A DNA stretch of 60,166 nucleotides from the NCBI GenBank assembly GCA_041750975.1, contig JBGSYN010000234.1, positions 1-60,166 on the forward strand. The letters run 5' to 3'. Below the pieces are notes generated by a model. That model saw nothing but the letters and a program-made list of their open reading frames with translations. It made no database searches and was not told the origin of the DNA. The position numbers and the translations under genes were made by a program. The DNA comes from JBGSYN01 sp041750975 (GTDB taxonomy: Bacteria > Pseudomonadota > Alphaproteobacteria > Geminicoccales > Geminicoccaceae). Positions 45,352 through 55,284 of the stretch are shown piece after piece (the stretch's first letter is position 1; each line of letters opens with the position of its first letter).

Positions 45352-45780
45352 TCAGCCCGGCCGGCGCTGCACCATGATGACAGCTTCTCCCTCGAGCACG
45401 GTCTTGTTGTCGACGCTGCAGATCGTCGACATTTTGACACGGCCGCGCTCGAGATCGATTTCCTCGACACTCGCCCTGGCGGTCACGGTGTCGCCGGCCC
45501 GGACCGGAGCCCGAAACTTCAAGGTCTGGCTCACATAGACGCATCCCGGTCCCGGCAGTTTGGTGCCGATGACCGTCGAAATCAGGCTTGCCGTCAGCAT
45601 GCCGTGGGCGATACGCCCTTGGAATGGCGTGCCCATGGCGAACTCTTCGTTGAGATGAACCGGATTGGTGTCGCCCGAAACGCCGGCGAACATCAGGATA
45701 TCGGCGTCCGTAATCGTCTTGCCGAACCGGGCGGACATGCCCGGGCTTAGATCTTCTATATAAAAGCCGTATTCGGACAT
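45352..45780 (-). CDS. MaoC-like (R)-specific enoyl-CoA hydratase
   Basis: A 142-residue hot-dog-fold hydratase. The catalytic Asp and His lie in FAGVSGDTNPVHLNEEFA, the usual PhaJ/MaoC hydratase-2 motif. GRIAHGMLTASLISTVIG follows. It could feed (R)-3-hydroxyacyl-CoA into polyhydroxyalkanoate synthesis or act in beta-oxidation. It is 84 bp upstream of ribF and may have its own transcript. Confidence 0.88.
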   Translation of the reverse strand: MSEYGFYIEDLSPGMSARFGKTITDADILMFAGVSGDTNPVHLNEEFAMGTPFQGRIAHGMLTASLISTVIGTKLPGPGCVYVSQTLKFRAPVRAGDTVTARASVEEIDLERGRVKMSTICSVDNKTVLEGEAVIMVQRRPG

Positions 45781-45904
45781 GACGAAAAGTTCCGCTCTGA
45801 GATAAACCGGCGCTAGCGCCGAGGGGCTATGGTGCGTTGCAACATGGTCGTGCTGCGATGCGGCATCAAGCGACTATTGGAAAATTGCGTAAGGATGAGA
45901 ATAA

Positions 45905-46474
45905 ATGGATGCGATTGACGCATTGTTAACGCGGCGCACGGTACCGCAGGTCAAGATGGCCGAGCCGGGCCCGGATGAAGCCGCCACCCGGGCGATCCTG
46001 GAAGCCGGGCTAGCCGCGCCCGACCATGGCAAGCTCAGGCCCTGGCGATTTCTGGTCATTCGCGGGGACGCCAGGCGGCAATTGGGCAATTTGTTCGTCG
46101 AAGCGATGCCCGAAATCAATCCGAACGCCGGCGAGGCCGATATCGAAAAGCAGCGTTCCGGCCCGATGCGCGCACCTTTGATCGTTGCGGTCGTGGCGCA
46201 AATCGATTCGGATCATCCGAAAATTCCTGCGATCGAGCAGATCTGTTCCGCCGCGGCCGCCGCGCAGAATATGTTGATTGCAGCCCATGCGTTGGGTTTT
46301 GCCGGCAAGTGGTCGACCGGCAAGAATGCCTATAATCAGACCATCAAGCGCGGCCTGGGCCTGAAGGAAACCGAAACGATCGTAGCGTTTCTCTATATCG
46401 GCAGTCACGGCGTCGATCAGCCGGTACCGCCTCGACCTGCCCTGGATGATGTGGTCCAAGAGTGGCACGGCTGA
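45905..46474 (+). CDS. Nitroreductase-family flavoprotein (YdjA-like)
   Basis: A 189-residue FMN-dependent oxidoreductase of the short YdjA type. Blocks are LLTRRTVPQVKMAEPGPDE, LAAPDHGKLRPWRFLVIRG (FMN phosphate region), and GFAGKWSTGKNAYNQTIKRGLGL with a C-terminal VAFLYIG. The physiological substrate is unknown. It lies 28 bp upstream of the sugar-type cluster but is probably unrelated to it. Confidence 0.88.
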   Translation: MDAIDALLTRRTVPQVKMAEPGPDEAATRAILEAGLAAPDHGKLRPWRFLVIRGDARRQLGNLFVEAMPEINPNAGEADIEKQRSGPMRAPLIVAVVAQIDSDHPKIPAIEQICSAAAAAQNMLIAAHALGFAGKWSTGKNAYNQTIKRGLGLKETETIVAFLYIGSHGVDQPVPPRPALDDVVQEWHG

Positions 46475-46502
46475 ACTAATCACGGGACGGGGAGGCGTAT
46501 CG

Positions 46503-47534
46503 ATGACAAAGCGACATGGGGTGGCCGTGATCGGGCTCGGCATGGCGGTGACACCCCATGCGAAGAGTCTCCGCGATCTCAGTGACCGCGTCGAGGTTCG
46601 AGCGGCGATGAGCCGAAGTGCCGAGCGACGCCAGACGTTCTCGAGCAACTTCGATTTCCCGCTGACCGATAACTTCGAGGCGATTGTCGGGGATCCGGCG
46701 ATCGATGTCGTCCTGCTTCTGACACCGCCCAATGCGAGGCAGGAACTGGTCCATCGCCTTGCCAGCCAGGGCAAGCACATCCTGATGGAAAAGCCGGTCG
46801 AGCGGACGACGTCGGCTGCGGTCGAACTCGTCGACACCTGCAGAAGGGCTGGGGTCAAACTCGGCATCGTTTTTCAGCATCGTTTTCGCGAGGCCTCGGT
46901 GCGGCTTCAGGAGATGCTCGCGGACCGGGCGCTCGGCGAACTCGCATTAGTCAATCTGCACGTTCCCTGGTGGCGGCAGCAAAGCTATTATGACGAGCCC
47001 GGCAGGGGGACCTTGGCGCGGGACGGTGGCGGCGTGCTGATCAGCCAGGCGATCCACAGCATGGATCTTCTCATCGGTCTTGTCGGCCTGCCCAGGGAAG
47101 TGGCAGGTTTGGCCGGAACCAGCAGGCTGCATCGAATGGAAACCGAGGATTTCGTCGCCGCCGGATGGCGCTTCGAGAATGGTGCGATGGGCTCGTTCTC
47201 GGCCACCACCGCGGCCTTTCCCGGCCAGTCCGAGGTGATCGAGCTGATCGGCACCGAGGCGTCGGCCCGTCTGCAATCCGGGACCTTGACGATCACGCGG
47301 CTGGATGGCACCCGCCAGGAATTCGGCGAAAGCCGGATGGGCGGCGGTGGCGCCGATCCGATGGATTTCCCGCATGACTGGCACAAGGCGGTGATCGAGG
47401 ATTTCCTCGATGCCGTCGACGACGATCGCGATCCGCGCATTCCGGGCCGGGAGGCGCTCAAGGTGCATCGATTGATCGATGCCCTGCTGACGTCATCGAC
47501 AAGCGGTCGGCTAACGAAGGTCGAGGGAGAATAA
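46503..47534 (+). CDS. Gfo/Idh/MocA-family oxidoreductase, first of three
   Basis: A 343-residue NAD(P)-dependent dehydrogenase. The Rossmann region is VAVIGLGMAVTPHA and the conserved EKPxx loop is MEKPVERTTSAA, which holds the catalytic Lys. The C-terminal HSMDLLIGLVGLPREV carries the His that often completes the site. GGGGAGG lies four bases from ATG 46503. Its family oxidises or reduces sugars, inositols or their derivatives; the exact substrate cannot be read. It heads a run of eight genes, 3 bp before the second paralogue. Confidence 0.9.
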   Translation: MTKRHGVAVIGLGMAVTPHAKSLRDLSDRVEVRAAMSRSAERRQTFSSNFDFPLTDNFEAIVGDPAIDVVLLLTPPNARQELVHRLASQGKHILMEKPVERTTSAAVELVDTCRRAGVKLGIVFQHRFREASVRLQEMLADRALGELALVNLHVPWWRQQSYYDEPGRGTLARDGGGVLISQAIHSMDLLIGLVGLPREVAGLAGTSRLHRMETEDFVAAGWRFENGAMGSFSATTAAFPGQSEVIELIGTEASARLQSGTLTITRLDGTRQEFGESRMGGGGADPMDFPHDWHKAVIEDFLDAVDDDRDPRIPGREALKVHRLIDALLTSSTSGRLTKVEGE

Positions 47535-47537
47535 TTA

Positions 47538-48548
47538 ATGACAGGCTTCAAGTTCGCTGCAATCGGGCTCGATCATCGTCATATCTACCATCAGGTGGGG
47601 CAGTTGATCGAGCTTGGGTGCGAATGCGTCGGCTGGTGGACGGAGGGGGAGCCCGACACGCTCGAAGGCTTCATCAAACGCTTTCCCGAATTGCCCCGGG
47701 TCGACCGAAAAGACGAGTTGCTGGATGATCCGGAGATCAGGCTCGTCGTCAGCGCGGGCGTTCCCTCGGACCGTGCCGCCCTCGCCATCGACGCGATGCG
47801 CGCCGGCAAGGACGTGATGGTCGACAAGCCGGGTGTCACCAATCTCGGCGCCCTCGAAACCATCAAGAAGACGCAGGCCGAGACGGGGCGCATCTGGTCG
47901 GTCAATTTCTCGGAGCGCTTCGAGACTCGCTCGACGACGAAGGCGCTCGAATTGGTCCGTGAAGGGGCCATCGGCAAGGTTGTCCAGACCCTGGGCATGG
48001 GACCGCATCGCCTCAACAAGCCGACGCGGCCGGCCTGGTTCTTCGAGCGCAACAAATATGGCGGGATCTTGTGCGATATCGCTTCGCACCAGATCGATCA
48101 GTTCTTGATGTTCACGGGCTCGACCGATGCCGAGATCATGTCGTCCTCGATCGGCAACTTCGCCAACCCCGAAACGCCCGAGCTCGAGGATTTCGGCCAG
48201 GTCCTGTTGAAGAGCGACCGGGCCACCGGCTATATCCGGGTCGATTGGTACACGCCGGACGGCCTTTCGACCTGGGGCGATGGACGGCTGACGATCCTTG
48301 GGACCGAGGGCTATATCGAGCTTCGGAAATATGTCGATATTGCAGGAAGGGAGGGCACGGATCACCTCTTCCTCGTCAACGGCGACGCCACGAAATACGT
48401 CGATTGCAGCGAGGTCGAGCTGCCCTATTATGGCTGTCTCGTCGCCGATATCCTCAATCGAACCGAGACCGCGATGCCGCAATCGCATTGTTTCAAGGTG
48501 ATGGAATTGGCCGTAAGGGCGCAGCTGCAGGCCGAAAAACTTGGCTGA
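47538..48548 (+). CDS. Gfo/Idh/MocA-family oxidoreductase, second of three (divergent)
   Basis: A 336-residue family member. The N-terminus KFAAIGLDHRHIYHQVG has an atypical dinucleotide loop: the usual GxGxxG is missing. The catalytic-loop position reads VDKPGVTN rather than EKPxx. A C-terminal region with SHQIDQFLMFTGSTD retains the family His. The cofactor and activity may therefore differ from the other two paralogues. It is 3 bp after the first gene and overlaps the third by 8 bp. Confidence 0.82.
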   Translation: MTGFKFAAIGLDHRHIYHQVGQLIELGCECVGWWTEGEPDTLEGFIKRFPELPRVDRKDELLDDPEIRLVVSAGVPSDRAALAIDAMRAGKDVMVDKPGVTNLGALETIKKTQAETGRIWSVNFSERFETRSTTKALELVREGAIGKVVQTLGMGPHRLNKPTRPAWFFERNKYGGILCDIASHQIDQFLMFTGSTDAEIMSSSIGNFANPETPELEDFGQVLLKSDRATGYIRVDWYTPDGLSTWGDGRLTILGTEGYIELRKYVDIAGREGTDHLFLVNGDATKYVDCSEVELPYYGCLVADILNRTETAMPQSHCFKVMELAVRAQLQAEKLG

Positions 48549-49602
48549 AAGACTGAAGATCGGGGTGGTAGGCGCCGGCATCGGTGCCCGCCATGTCGAG
48601 GGGGTAATCGCCAACCCCGATCTTTTCGAGATCGCGGTCATTTGCGATCTCGACCTCGACCGCGCGCGAACCCTGGCGAATGCGGCGGGGGCGCGACCCG
48701 AAAGCGAATTCACGGCGCTCATCGACGATCCCGCACTCGATATCATCGATATCTGTCTGCCGCCGAACCTGCATTTCCCATTCTCGCTGCGCGTGTTGGA
48801 AGCGGGCAAGCATTTGGTCGTCGAAAAGCCGATGGCCGGATCGCTCGCCGAAATCGACCAGCTTATGGCGGTCGCACGAAGTCGGAGCCGGATGATATTT
48901 CCGGTGTTCCAATATCGCTTCGGCCATGGCGTCATGAAGCTCAAGCATCTGATCGGCGCCGGAATTACGGGAAAACCTTATGTGGCGACCGTCGAAACCC
49001 ACTGGAATCGCCAGGCGCCCTATTATTCGGTGCCGTGGCGCGGCAAGTTCGCGACGGAGCTTGGCGGTGCTGTCCTGAGCCACGCCATTCATGCGCATGA
49101 CCTTCTGACCTGGATCATGGGACCGGCGATCGAGGTGGCCGCATTCACCGGCGTGCGCGTCAATCCGATCGAGACGGAAGATTGCGCCGCCATCGCCTTG
49201 AAGTTGCAGTCCGGGGCGATGGCAACGAGCTCGATCACATTGGGCTCGGCCGGGGAAATTTCGCGCCTGCGTTTTTGCTTCGAAAACCTGACCGCGGAAA
49301 GCTCGCTCGAACCCTACAAACCCGGTGAGGAACCCTGGAGCTTCGTCCCTCGAGGCGGCGCGACGGTCGACCAAATTCAGCAGGCGCTCGCCGATTTCGA
49401 TGCGGGGTCGCAAAATTTCGCACGCTACTTTCAGTTGATGCATGGGGCGATCGGGAAAGGAGCGCCGCCGCCGGTTGCGGCTGCGGACGGGCGTGCCTCG
49501 ATCGAACTGGCTACCGCCATTTACCATGCATCGAGCTCTGGTGAGGTGGTGCGACTGCCGCTGGCACCAGCCCATCCAGGCTATTCAGGATGGTTGCCTT
49601 GA
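48541..49602 (+). CDS. Gfo/Idh/MocA-family oxidoreductase, third of three
   Basis: A 353-residue dehydrogenase. The Rossmann loop KIGVVGAGIGARHVEG, the catalytic VEKPMAGSLAEIDQ and HAIHAHDLLTWIMGP are typical. It starts at TTG 48541 inside the end of the second paralogue. Together the three enzymes suggest a multi-step conversion such as oxidation, elimination and reduction of a glycoside or deoxysugar (inference). Confidence 0.9.
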   Translation: MAERLKIGVVGAGIGARHVEGVIANPDLFEIAVICDLDLDRARTLANAAGARPESEFTALIDDPALDIIDICLPPNLHFPFSLRVLEAGKHLVVEKPMAGSLAEIDQLMAVARSRSRMIFPVFQYRFGHGVMKLKHLIGAGITGKPYVATVETHWNRQAPYYSVPWRGKFATELGGAVLSHAIHAHDLLTWIMGPAIEVAAFTGVRVNPIETEDCAAIALKLQSGAMATSSITLGSAGEISRLRFCFENLTAESSLEPYKPGEEPWSFVPRGGATVDQIQQALADFDAGSQNFARYFQLMHGAIGKGAPPPVAAADGRASIELATAIYHASSSGEVVRLPLAPAHPGYSGWLP

Positions 49603-49667
49603 GGCGCAATCTCGGCCATCGTCCGATTTGATAGTGGTCCAATCATGAAGCGCTCGGGAGGCGTATT

Positions 49668-50942
49668 ATGCCACATCGTATTGCTTGGCTTTTCGGCACG
49701 ACAGCCCTGCTCGGCCTGGCCTCCACAGCTGCGGCCCAGGATGTCACGCTGCGTTTCGCCTGTTACGGCGACGGTAACGAATGCGAGGTGAGCCGCGAAC
49801 TGCTCGACCAGTTCGAGGCCGAAAATCCGGATATCAAGGTGCAGATCGACAAGGTGCCGTACCAGGCTATCCTGGAGGGTCTGCCTGTGCAGCTTGCTGC
49901 GGGCGAGGGGCCCGACATCGCCCGCGTCACCGATCTCGGCGGCCTCAACAAATACTACCTCGATCTGGCACCCTATGTGGATGCGGATTACTGGGAAGAT
50001 AATTTCGGCGATACGCTCGACTGGTATCGGGTCGGGCCGGATGACGAAGGCATCTACGGCATGATGACCCAGCTCACCGTCACGGGTCCCTATATCAACA
50101 AGACGCTGTTCGAGCAGGCAGGCGTTGAGGTGCCCGGCGATGATGCCGGGTGGGACGAATGGGCGGAAGCGGCGCGAGAGGTCGCCGAAAAGACCGAGAC
50201 CCCCTATGCCATGGCGCTTGACCGCTCGGGTCACCGTCTGGCCGGACCCGCAATCTCCATGGGGGCGACGATTTTCGATGAGGAGGGCAATCCCCAACTC
50301 GTTGACGAGGGCTTCCAAACCATGGTCGAGAAGTTCGTCGAATGGAACCAGGACGGCACCATGGCGAAGGAGGTCTGGGGCGGCTCGGGCGGTGCGACTT
50401 ATCAAGATGCCGCCCAGGAATTCGCCAATGCCAATCTGCCCTACTATTTCTCGGGGTCCTGGCAGGTCGCACGCTTCGATGAGACCATCGGCGATGCCTT
50501 CGACTGGGAAGTCGTCGGCTCACCCTGCGGTCCCGGCGGCTGCACGGGCATGCCGGGCGGCGCCGGCATGGTCGGCTTCGCTAGTACCGAGCATCCCGAG
50601 GCCGTCGCCAAGGTTATCGACTATATGGCAAGCGAGCCGGTCCATGCCGAACTGATCGCGCGCACCAAGAACGTGCCGGCGCACAAAGGCCTCGCGGAAC
50701 AGGGGCTGGATTATCCGGACGTCTCGCCGCAGGCCCAGGAGGCGCTGCAGGCCTGGGGCCGTCAGGTGCCGACGATCACCGAGACCGCGTATAAATATCA
50801 GGGCTTCCCGCTCAATCGGGCGATGTTCAACGCCACGGTCGAACGGGTCAGCCAGGCGATCGTCGGCGAGCTTACGGTCGACGAGGCGCTGGCGCGGATC
50901 CAGTCGGATATCGACGAGGCGGTGGCACAAACCGCGCAGTAA
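49668..50942 (+). CDS. Extracellular solute-binding protein family 1 (sugar type)
   Basis: A 424-residue periplasmic binding protein. Signal peptide MPHRIAWLFGTTALLGLASTAAAQ, then a type II fold (VTLRFACYGDGNECEVSRELLDQFEAENPDI, AGEGPDIARVTDLGG, LTVTGPYINKTLFEQAGV). This is the family that serves MalEFGK/UgpBAEC-type importers. The ligand cannot be read. The strong GGGAGG ribosome site and a hairpin behind the gene suggest high expression. Confidence 0.9.
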   Translation: MPHRIAWLFGTTALLGLASTAAAQDVTLRFACYGDGNECEVSRELLDQFEAENPDIKVQIDKVPYQAILEGLPVQLAAGEGPDIARVTDLGGLNKYYLDLAPYVDADYWEDNFGDTLDWYRVGPDDEGIYGMMTQLTVTGPYINKTLFEQAGVEVPGDDAGWDEWAEAAREVAEKTETPYAMALDRSGHRLAGPAISMGATIFDEEGNPQLVDEGFQTMVEKFVEWNQDGTMAKEVWGGSGGATYQDAAQEFANANLPYYFSGSWQVARFDETIGDAFDWEVVGSPCGPGGCTGMPGGAGMVGFASTEHPEAVAKVIDYMASEPVHAELIARTKNVPAHKGLAEQGLDYPDVSPQAQEALQAWGRQVPTITETAYKYQGFPLNRAMFNATVERVSQAIVGELTVDEALARIQSDIDEAVAQTAQ

Positions 50943-50952
50943 GGATCGAACC

Positions 50953-50973
50953 GGGGTGCGCCTGGCGCACCCC
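50953..50973 (+). terminator. Stem-loop between binding protein and permease genes
   Basis: Arms GGGGTGCG and CGCACCCC surround CCTGG. It starts 11 bp after the binding-protein stop and has only a weak T-tract, so read-through to the permeases is likely. It probably raises the ratio of binding protein to membrane subunits. Confidence 0.6.
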
Positions 50974-50996
50974 GCCCTTTGCAGAAATGGCCGGCA

Positions 50997-52025
50997 ATGC
51001 AGGCAACGGTAGATCGTCCAAGGGAGGCACCTTCCGGTCCTGACTGGATGGCGCCATTTCGGGGCATCGTTCACGGTGCCCTCAATCTGCTTGAGCTGCC
51101 GATGCGATTTGCGCAGAGGCGGCTCGGCCAGCAGCGGATCGCCTGGGTGTTCCTGGCGCCGAACCTGTTGATTTTCGGTACTTTCACCTTCCTGCCGATC
51201 ATTCTCAATTTCGTCTACGCGACGACGGGCGGCGTGAATGTCCTGCCCGGCGACCGGCCCTTTGTCGGTGCGGAGAATTTCAACGTTCTGCTCGAATGCC
51301 AGAACTATCTCGACCCCAACAGCTGTGCCCGGGATACCTTTTGGCGGGCCGTCTTCAACACGGTCACCTTCGTCATTCTGCAAGTCGGCTTCATGGTTTT
51401 CTTCTCGCTGGTGACGGCCCTGATCCTCAACCGCGAGATCCGGGCCCGGGGCTTTTTCCGCAGCGTCTTTTTCTACCCCGTAATGCTGTCGCCGGTGGTC
51501 GTAGCCTTGATCTGGAAATGGGTCTTGCAGCGCGAAGGTATTCTCAATGCCTGGCTGATCAGTATGGGCGGCGAACAGACCATCTGGCTCCTCGACCCTA
51601 ACTGGGCCTTCTTCTGGGCGGTGTTCGTCAGCGTCTGGGCGCATATGGGCTTCTACACGCTGATCCTCCTTGCCGGCCTCCAGGCGATTCCCAAGGATGT
51701 CTATGAAGCTGCGGAAATGGATGCGGCAACGCCGTGGCGGACGTTCCGCAGGATCACCATGCCGCTCTTGATGCCCAACATGCTGGTGGTGCTGGTCCTG
51801 GCCCTCATCAAGGGCGTGCAGACCTTCGACGAGATCTATGTGCTGACCGGCGGCGGGCCGGGCTCGGCCACCAAATTTATGGTGCAGTTCATCTATGAGA
51901 CCGGTTTTTCGGTGCAGCCGCAGCTCTATGGCATTGCCGCCGCCGCCTCCATTCTGCTGGCGATCGTCCTCTTTGCGCTGACCCTGTTCCAGCTCTGGGT
52001 CAATCGGAGAAACGTCGATGGCTAG
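50997..52025 (+). CDS. Carbohydrate ABC permease, MalF/UgpA type
   Basis: A 342-residue inner-membrane permease with about six helices. The coupling EAA loop is YEAAEMDAATPWRTFRRITMPLL. The N-terminal part before the first helix is longer than average, about 50 residues. The ATG at 50997 is preferred over a TTG at 50979. It overlaps the second permease by 8 bp. Confidence 0.9.
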   Translation: MQATVDRPREAPSGPDWMAPFRGIVHGALNLLELPMRFAQRRLGQQRIAWVFLAPNLLIFGTFTFLPIILNFVYATTGGVNVLPGDRPFVGAENFNVLLECQNYLDPNSCARDTFWRAVFNTVTFVILQVGFMVFFSLVTALILNREIRARGFFRSVFFYPVMLSPVVVALIWKWVLQREGILNAWLISMGGEQTIWLLDPNWAFFWAVFVSVWAHMGFYTLILLAGLQAIPKDVYEAAEMDAATPWRTFRRITMPLLMPNMLVVLVLALIKGVQTFDEIYVLTGGGPGSATKFMVQFIYETGFSVQPQLYGIAAAASILLAIVLFALTLFQLWVNRRNVDG

Positions 52026-53070
52026 CGTCGTCACTTTTCTCACCCGCACCCGCGGCCACAAGCAGGCCGATTGGACCGACTACGTCAGCTATGCCTATCT
52101 GCTCATGGGCATCTTCTTGATGTTCGGCCCGGTGCTCTGGGTTGCGCTCTCATCCTTCAAGACCCAGGCCCAACTGCAGGAATTCCCGCCGAGCTTTCTG
52201 CCTTACGGCCAGGTTACGGCAGAGGTCGAAGGCTATGACGCTCCCCTGCTGCTCTATCGCGTGACGCTTGAGGACGGTACCGAACGGGTTCTGGCGCAGG
52301 TCCGCCGCGTCGGCATCGAGGCGCAGCTGGTCGATCCCGACGATCCCGGCGAACTGGTCAAGGTCAACATCAACGACCGCGTGCCGGTGCGCGAATTCAG
52401 TGTCGCCTGGAGCAACTATTCCGAGTTGTTCGAGCTCTTCAGCTTTGGGCGCTATTTGTGGAACAGCGTCTTCATCACCGCCATTTCGACCGTCATCATG
52501 CTGGTCATCAACTCGATGGCCGCCTTTGCGCTTTCGAAATATCGTTTCCGCGGGCGGATGGTCGTCTTCGTCCTGATTATTGCCACCTTGATGATCCCGC
52601 CGACCATCGTCCTCGTGCCGGCCTTCCTGGTGGTCTCGGAACTCTCGCTCTTGAACAGTCCTTGGGGCGTTATCCTGCCGGGGGCGGCGACGCCCACCGG
52701 CGTATTCCTGCTGCGCCAATACATGCTGACGATCCCCGATGAATTGCTCGACGCGGCACGGATGGATCATGCGAGCGAATGGAAGATCTATTGGCGGATC
52801 ATCCTGCCGCTGACCGCGCCGGCGCTCGCCGTCCTTGCGATCTTCGCCATCATGTGGCGGTGGAACGAATTTCTCTGGCCGTTGATCGTCTTGACGCAGA
52901 ACGACCAGTTCACGCTGCAGCTGGCGCTCAACTCGTTCCAGGGCGAGCTCAATACGCAATGGAACAATCTTCTGGCGATGACCGTGTTGACCCTGCTGCC
53001 GATCACGCTCGTCTTCGCCTTTCTGCAGCGCTACATCACGTCCGGCATTGCCAGCACCGGCATCAAGTAA
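52018..53070 (+). CDS. Carbohydrate ABC permease, MalG/UgpE type, with a periplasmic insert
   Basis: A 350-residue permease with six helices and EAA loop LLDAARMDHASEWKIYWRIILPL. Between helix 1 and the next helix there is a hydrophilic stretch of about 85 residues (about 60-150) including VTAEVEGYDAPLLLYRV and VRRVGIEAQLVDPDD. MalG-type proteins usually have less here. The insert may interact with the binding protein or the ligand. Confidence 0.88.
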   Translation: MASVVTFLTRTRGHKQADWTDYVSYAYLLMGIFLMFGPVLWVALSSFKTQAQLQEFPPSFLPYGQVTAEVEGYDAPLLLYRVTLEDGTERVLAQVRRVGIEAQLVDPDDPGELVKVNINDRVPVREFSVAWSNYSELFELFSFGRYLWNSVFITAISTVIMLVINSMAAFALSKYRFRGRMVVFVLIIATLMIPPTIVLVPAFLVVSELSLLNSPWGVILPGAATPTGVFLLRQYMLTIPDELLDAARMDHASEWKIYWRIILPLTAPALAVLAIFAIMWRWNEFLWPLIVLTQNDQFTLQLALNSFQGELNTQWNNLLAMTVLTLLPITLVFAFLQRYITSGIASTGIK

Positions 53071-53073
53071 CCG

Positions 53074-54084
53074 ATGAAACCCCTGGTGCTGATCGATCCA
53101 TGGCCGCGCACCAAGGCCATGATTTTCACCGATCGGACCTGGGACGACCTGCATCGGCGCTGCGAAGTCGTGGCACACTTCGATGGCGGCCGCATGCCGG
53201 ACGCCGTGCTCGACGGGCATCTCGAAACAGCCAGCATCATCATCGGCCAGCCGGATCTGGATCGATCTCGGATCGAGCGGGCTCGGAACCTCAAGGCCGT
53301 CATCAACGTCAAAGGCAATTGGGAGCCGAGCCTCGACTACGCCGCAGCGCAGGCCCGCGGGATCTATGTGCTTTCGATCGCACCGATCATGGCCCCTGCT
53401 GTTGCCGAATGGTGCCTCGGTGCCGCGATCGACCTCGGCCGCGGCATCACGCTGGCTGATCGCGAATTCCGTGCCGGCACCGAGCGTTATGGCTTTGCCG
53501 GGAATGCCCATGCGAAGAGCCTTTTCGGAGCAAGGTTCGGACTTGTCGGCTTCGGCAATTTGGGCCGCAGTCTGGTGCCGCTGCTTCGCGCATTCGACGG
53601 GACGATCCAGGTCTACGATCCCTGGTTGCCGGAAGGCTATCTTCGAGCTCAGAAACTTGAGCCGATGCCCGTCGAGACCTTGCTCGCGACCAGCGACTTC
53701 GTCTTCATCCTTGCCGGCGTGACGATCGAGAACCAGGGTTTTCTCGATCGGCGCCAGCTCGAGACGATCAAGCAGGATGCGAGCGTCGTTCTTGCCAGCC
53801 GTGCCGAAGTCGTCGATTTCGAGGCTTTTGTCGAACTTGCGGAAGGCGGCCGGTTTCGGGCCGCTATCGATGTGTTTCCGGAAGAGCCGGTGCCCGAGCG
53901 TCATCCCGTCCGGGGGACCCGGCGCATCCTGCTCTCCGCTCATCGCGCCGGCGGTATCGCTGCCTCCTATCGGCGTCTTGCCGAATGGATGATGGACGAT
54001 CTCCGCCAGATCCTGGAGGGCCTGCCGCCGGTCCGGTTGCAGCGCGCGGAGCCAGGGCTCGCCTCGATCATGCGCAGCCGCTAG
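53074..54084 (+). CDS. D-isomer-specific 2-hydroxyacid dehydrogenase family
   Basis: A 336-residue NAD-dependent dehydrogenase. The nucleotide motif is RFGLVGFGNLGRSLVPLLRAF. The catalytic Arg lies in VLASRAEVVDFEAF, and the catalytic His in LLSAHRAGGIAA; DVFPEEPVP holds the Glu. Chemistry would be reduction of a 2-keto acid or oxidation of a 2-hydroxy acid, as found in sugar acid breakdown. It sits between permease and ATPase genes, so it belongs to the same pathway. Confidence 0.88.
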   Translation: MKPLVLIDPWPRTKAMIFTDRTWDDLHRRCEVVAHFDGGRMPDAVLDGHLETASIIIGQPDLDRSRIERARNLKAVINVKGNWEPSLDYAAAQARGIYVLSIAPIMAPAVAEWCLGAAIDLGRGITLADREFRAGTERYGFAGNAHAKSLFGARFGLVGFGNLGRSLVPLLRAFDGTIQVYDPWLPEGYLRAQKLEPMPVETLLATSDFVFILAGVTIENQGFLDRRQLETIKQDASVVLASRAEVVDFEAFVELAEGGRFRAAIDVFPEEPVPERHPVRGTRRILLSAHRAGGIAASYRRLAEWMMDDLRQILEGLPPVRLQRAEPGLASIMRSR

Positions 54085-54113
54085 AAACGACAAAACGGGG
54101 AGGCGTCACGGCC

Positions 54114-55214
<1,101 letters not shown>

Positions 55215-55284
55215 GCATTTTCCGTTGTATCGGTTTTGGCCTCGACCGCGGCGACAGTGAGCCATTCATTCGCGAGGCACGTTC

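Noticed and set aside
50520..54093. Long minus-strand frames opposite the sugar transporter genes
   Set aside because: They mirror genes with strong motifs on the plus strand and are rich in Asp, Arg, His and Gln, typical of antisense frames.
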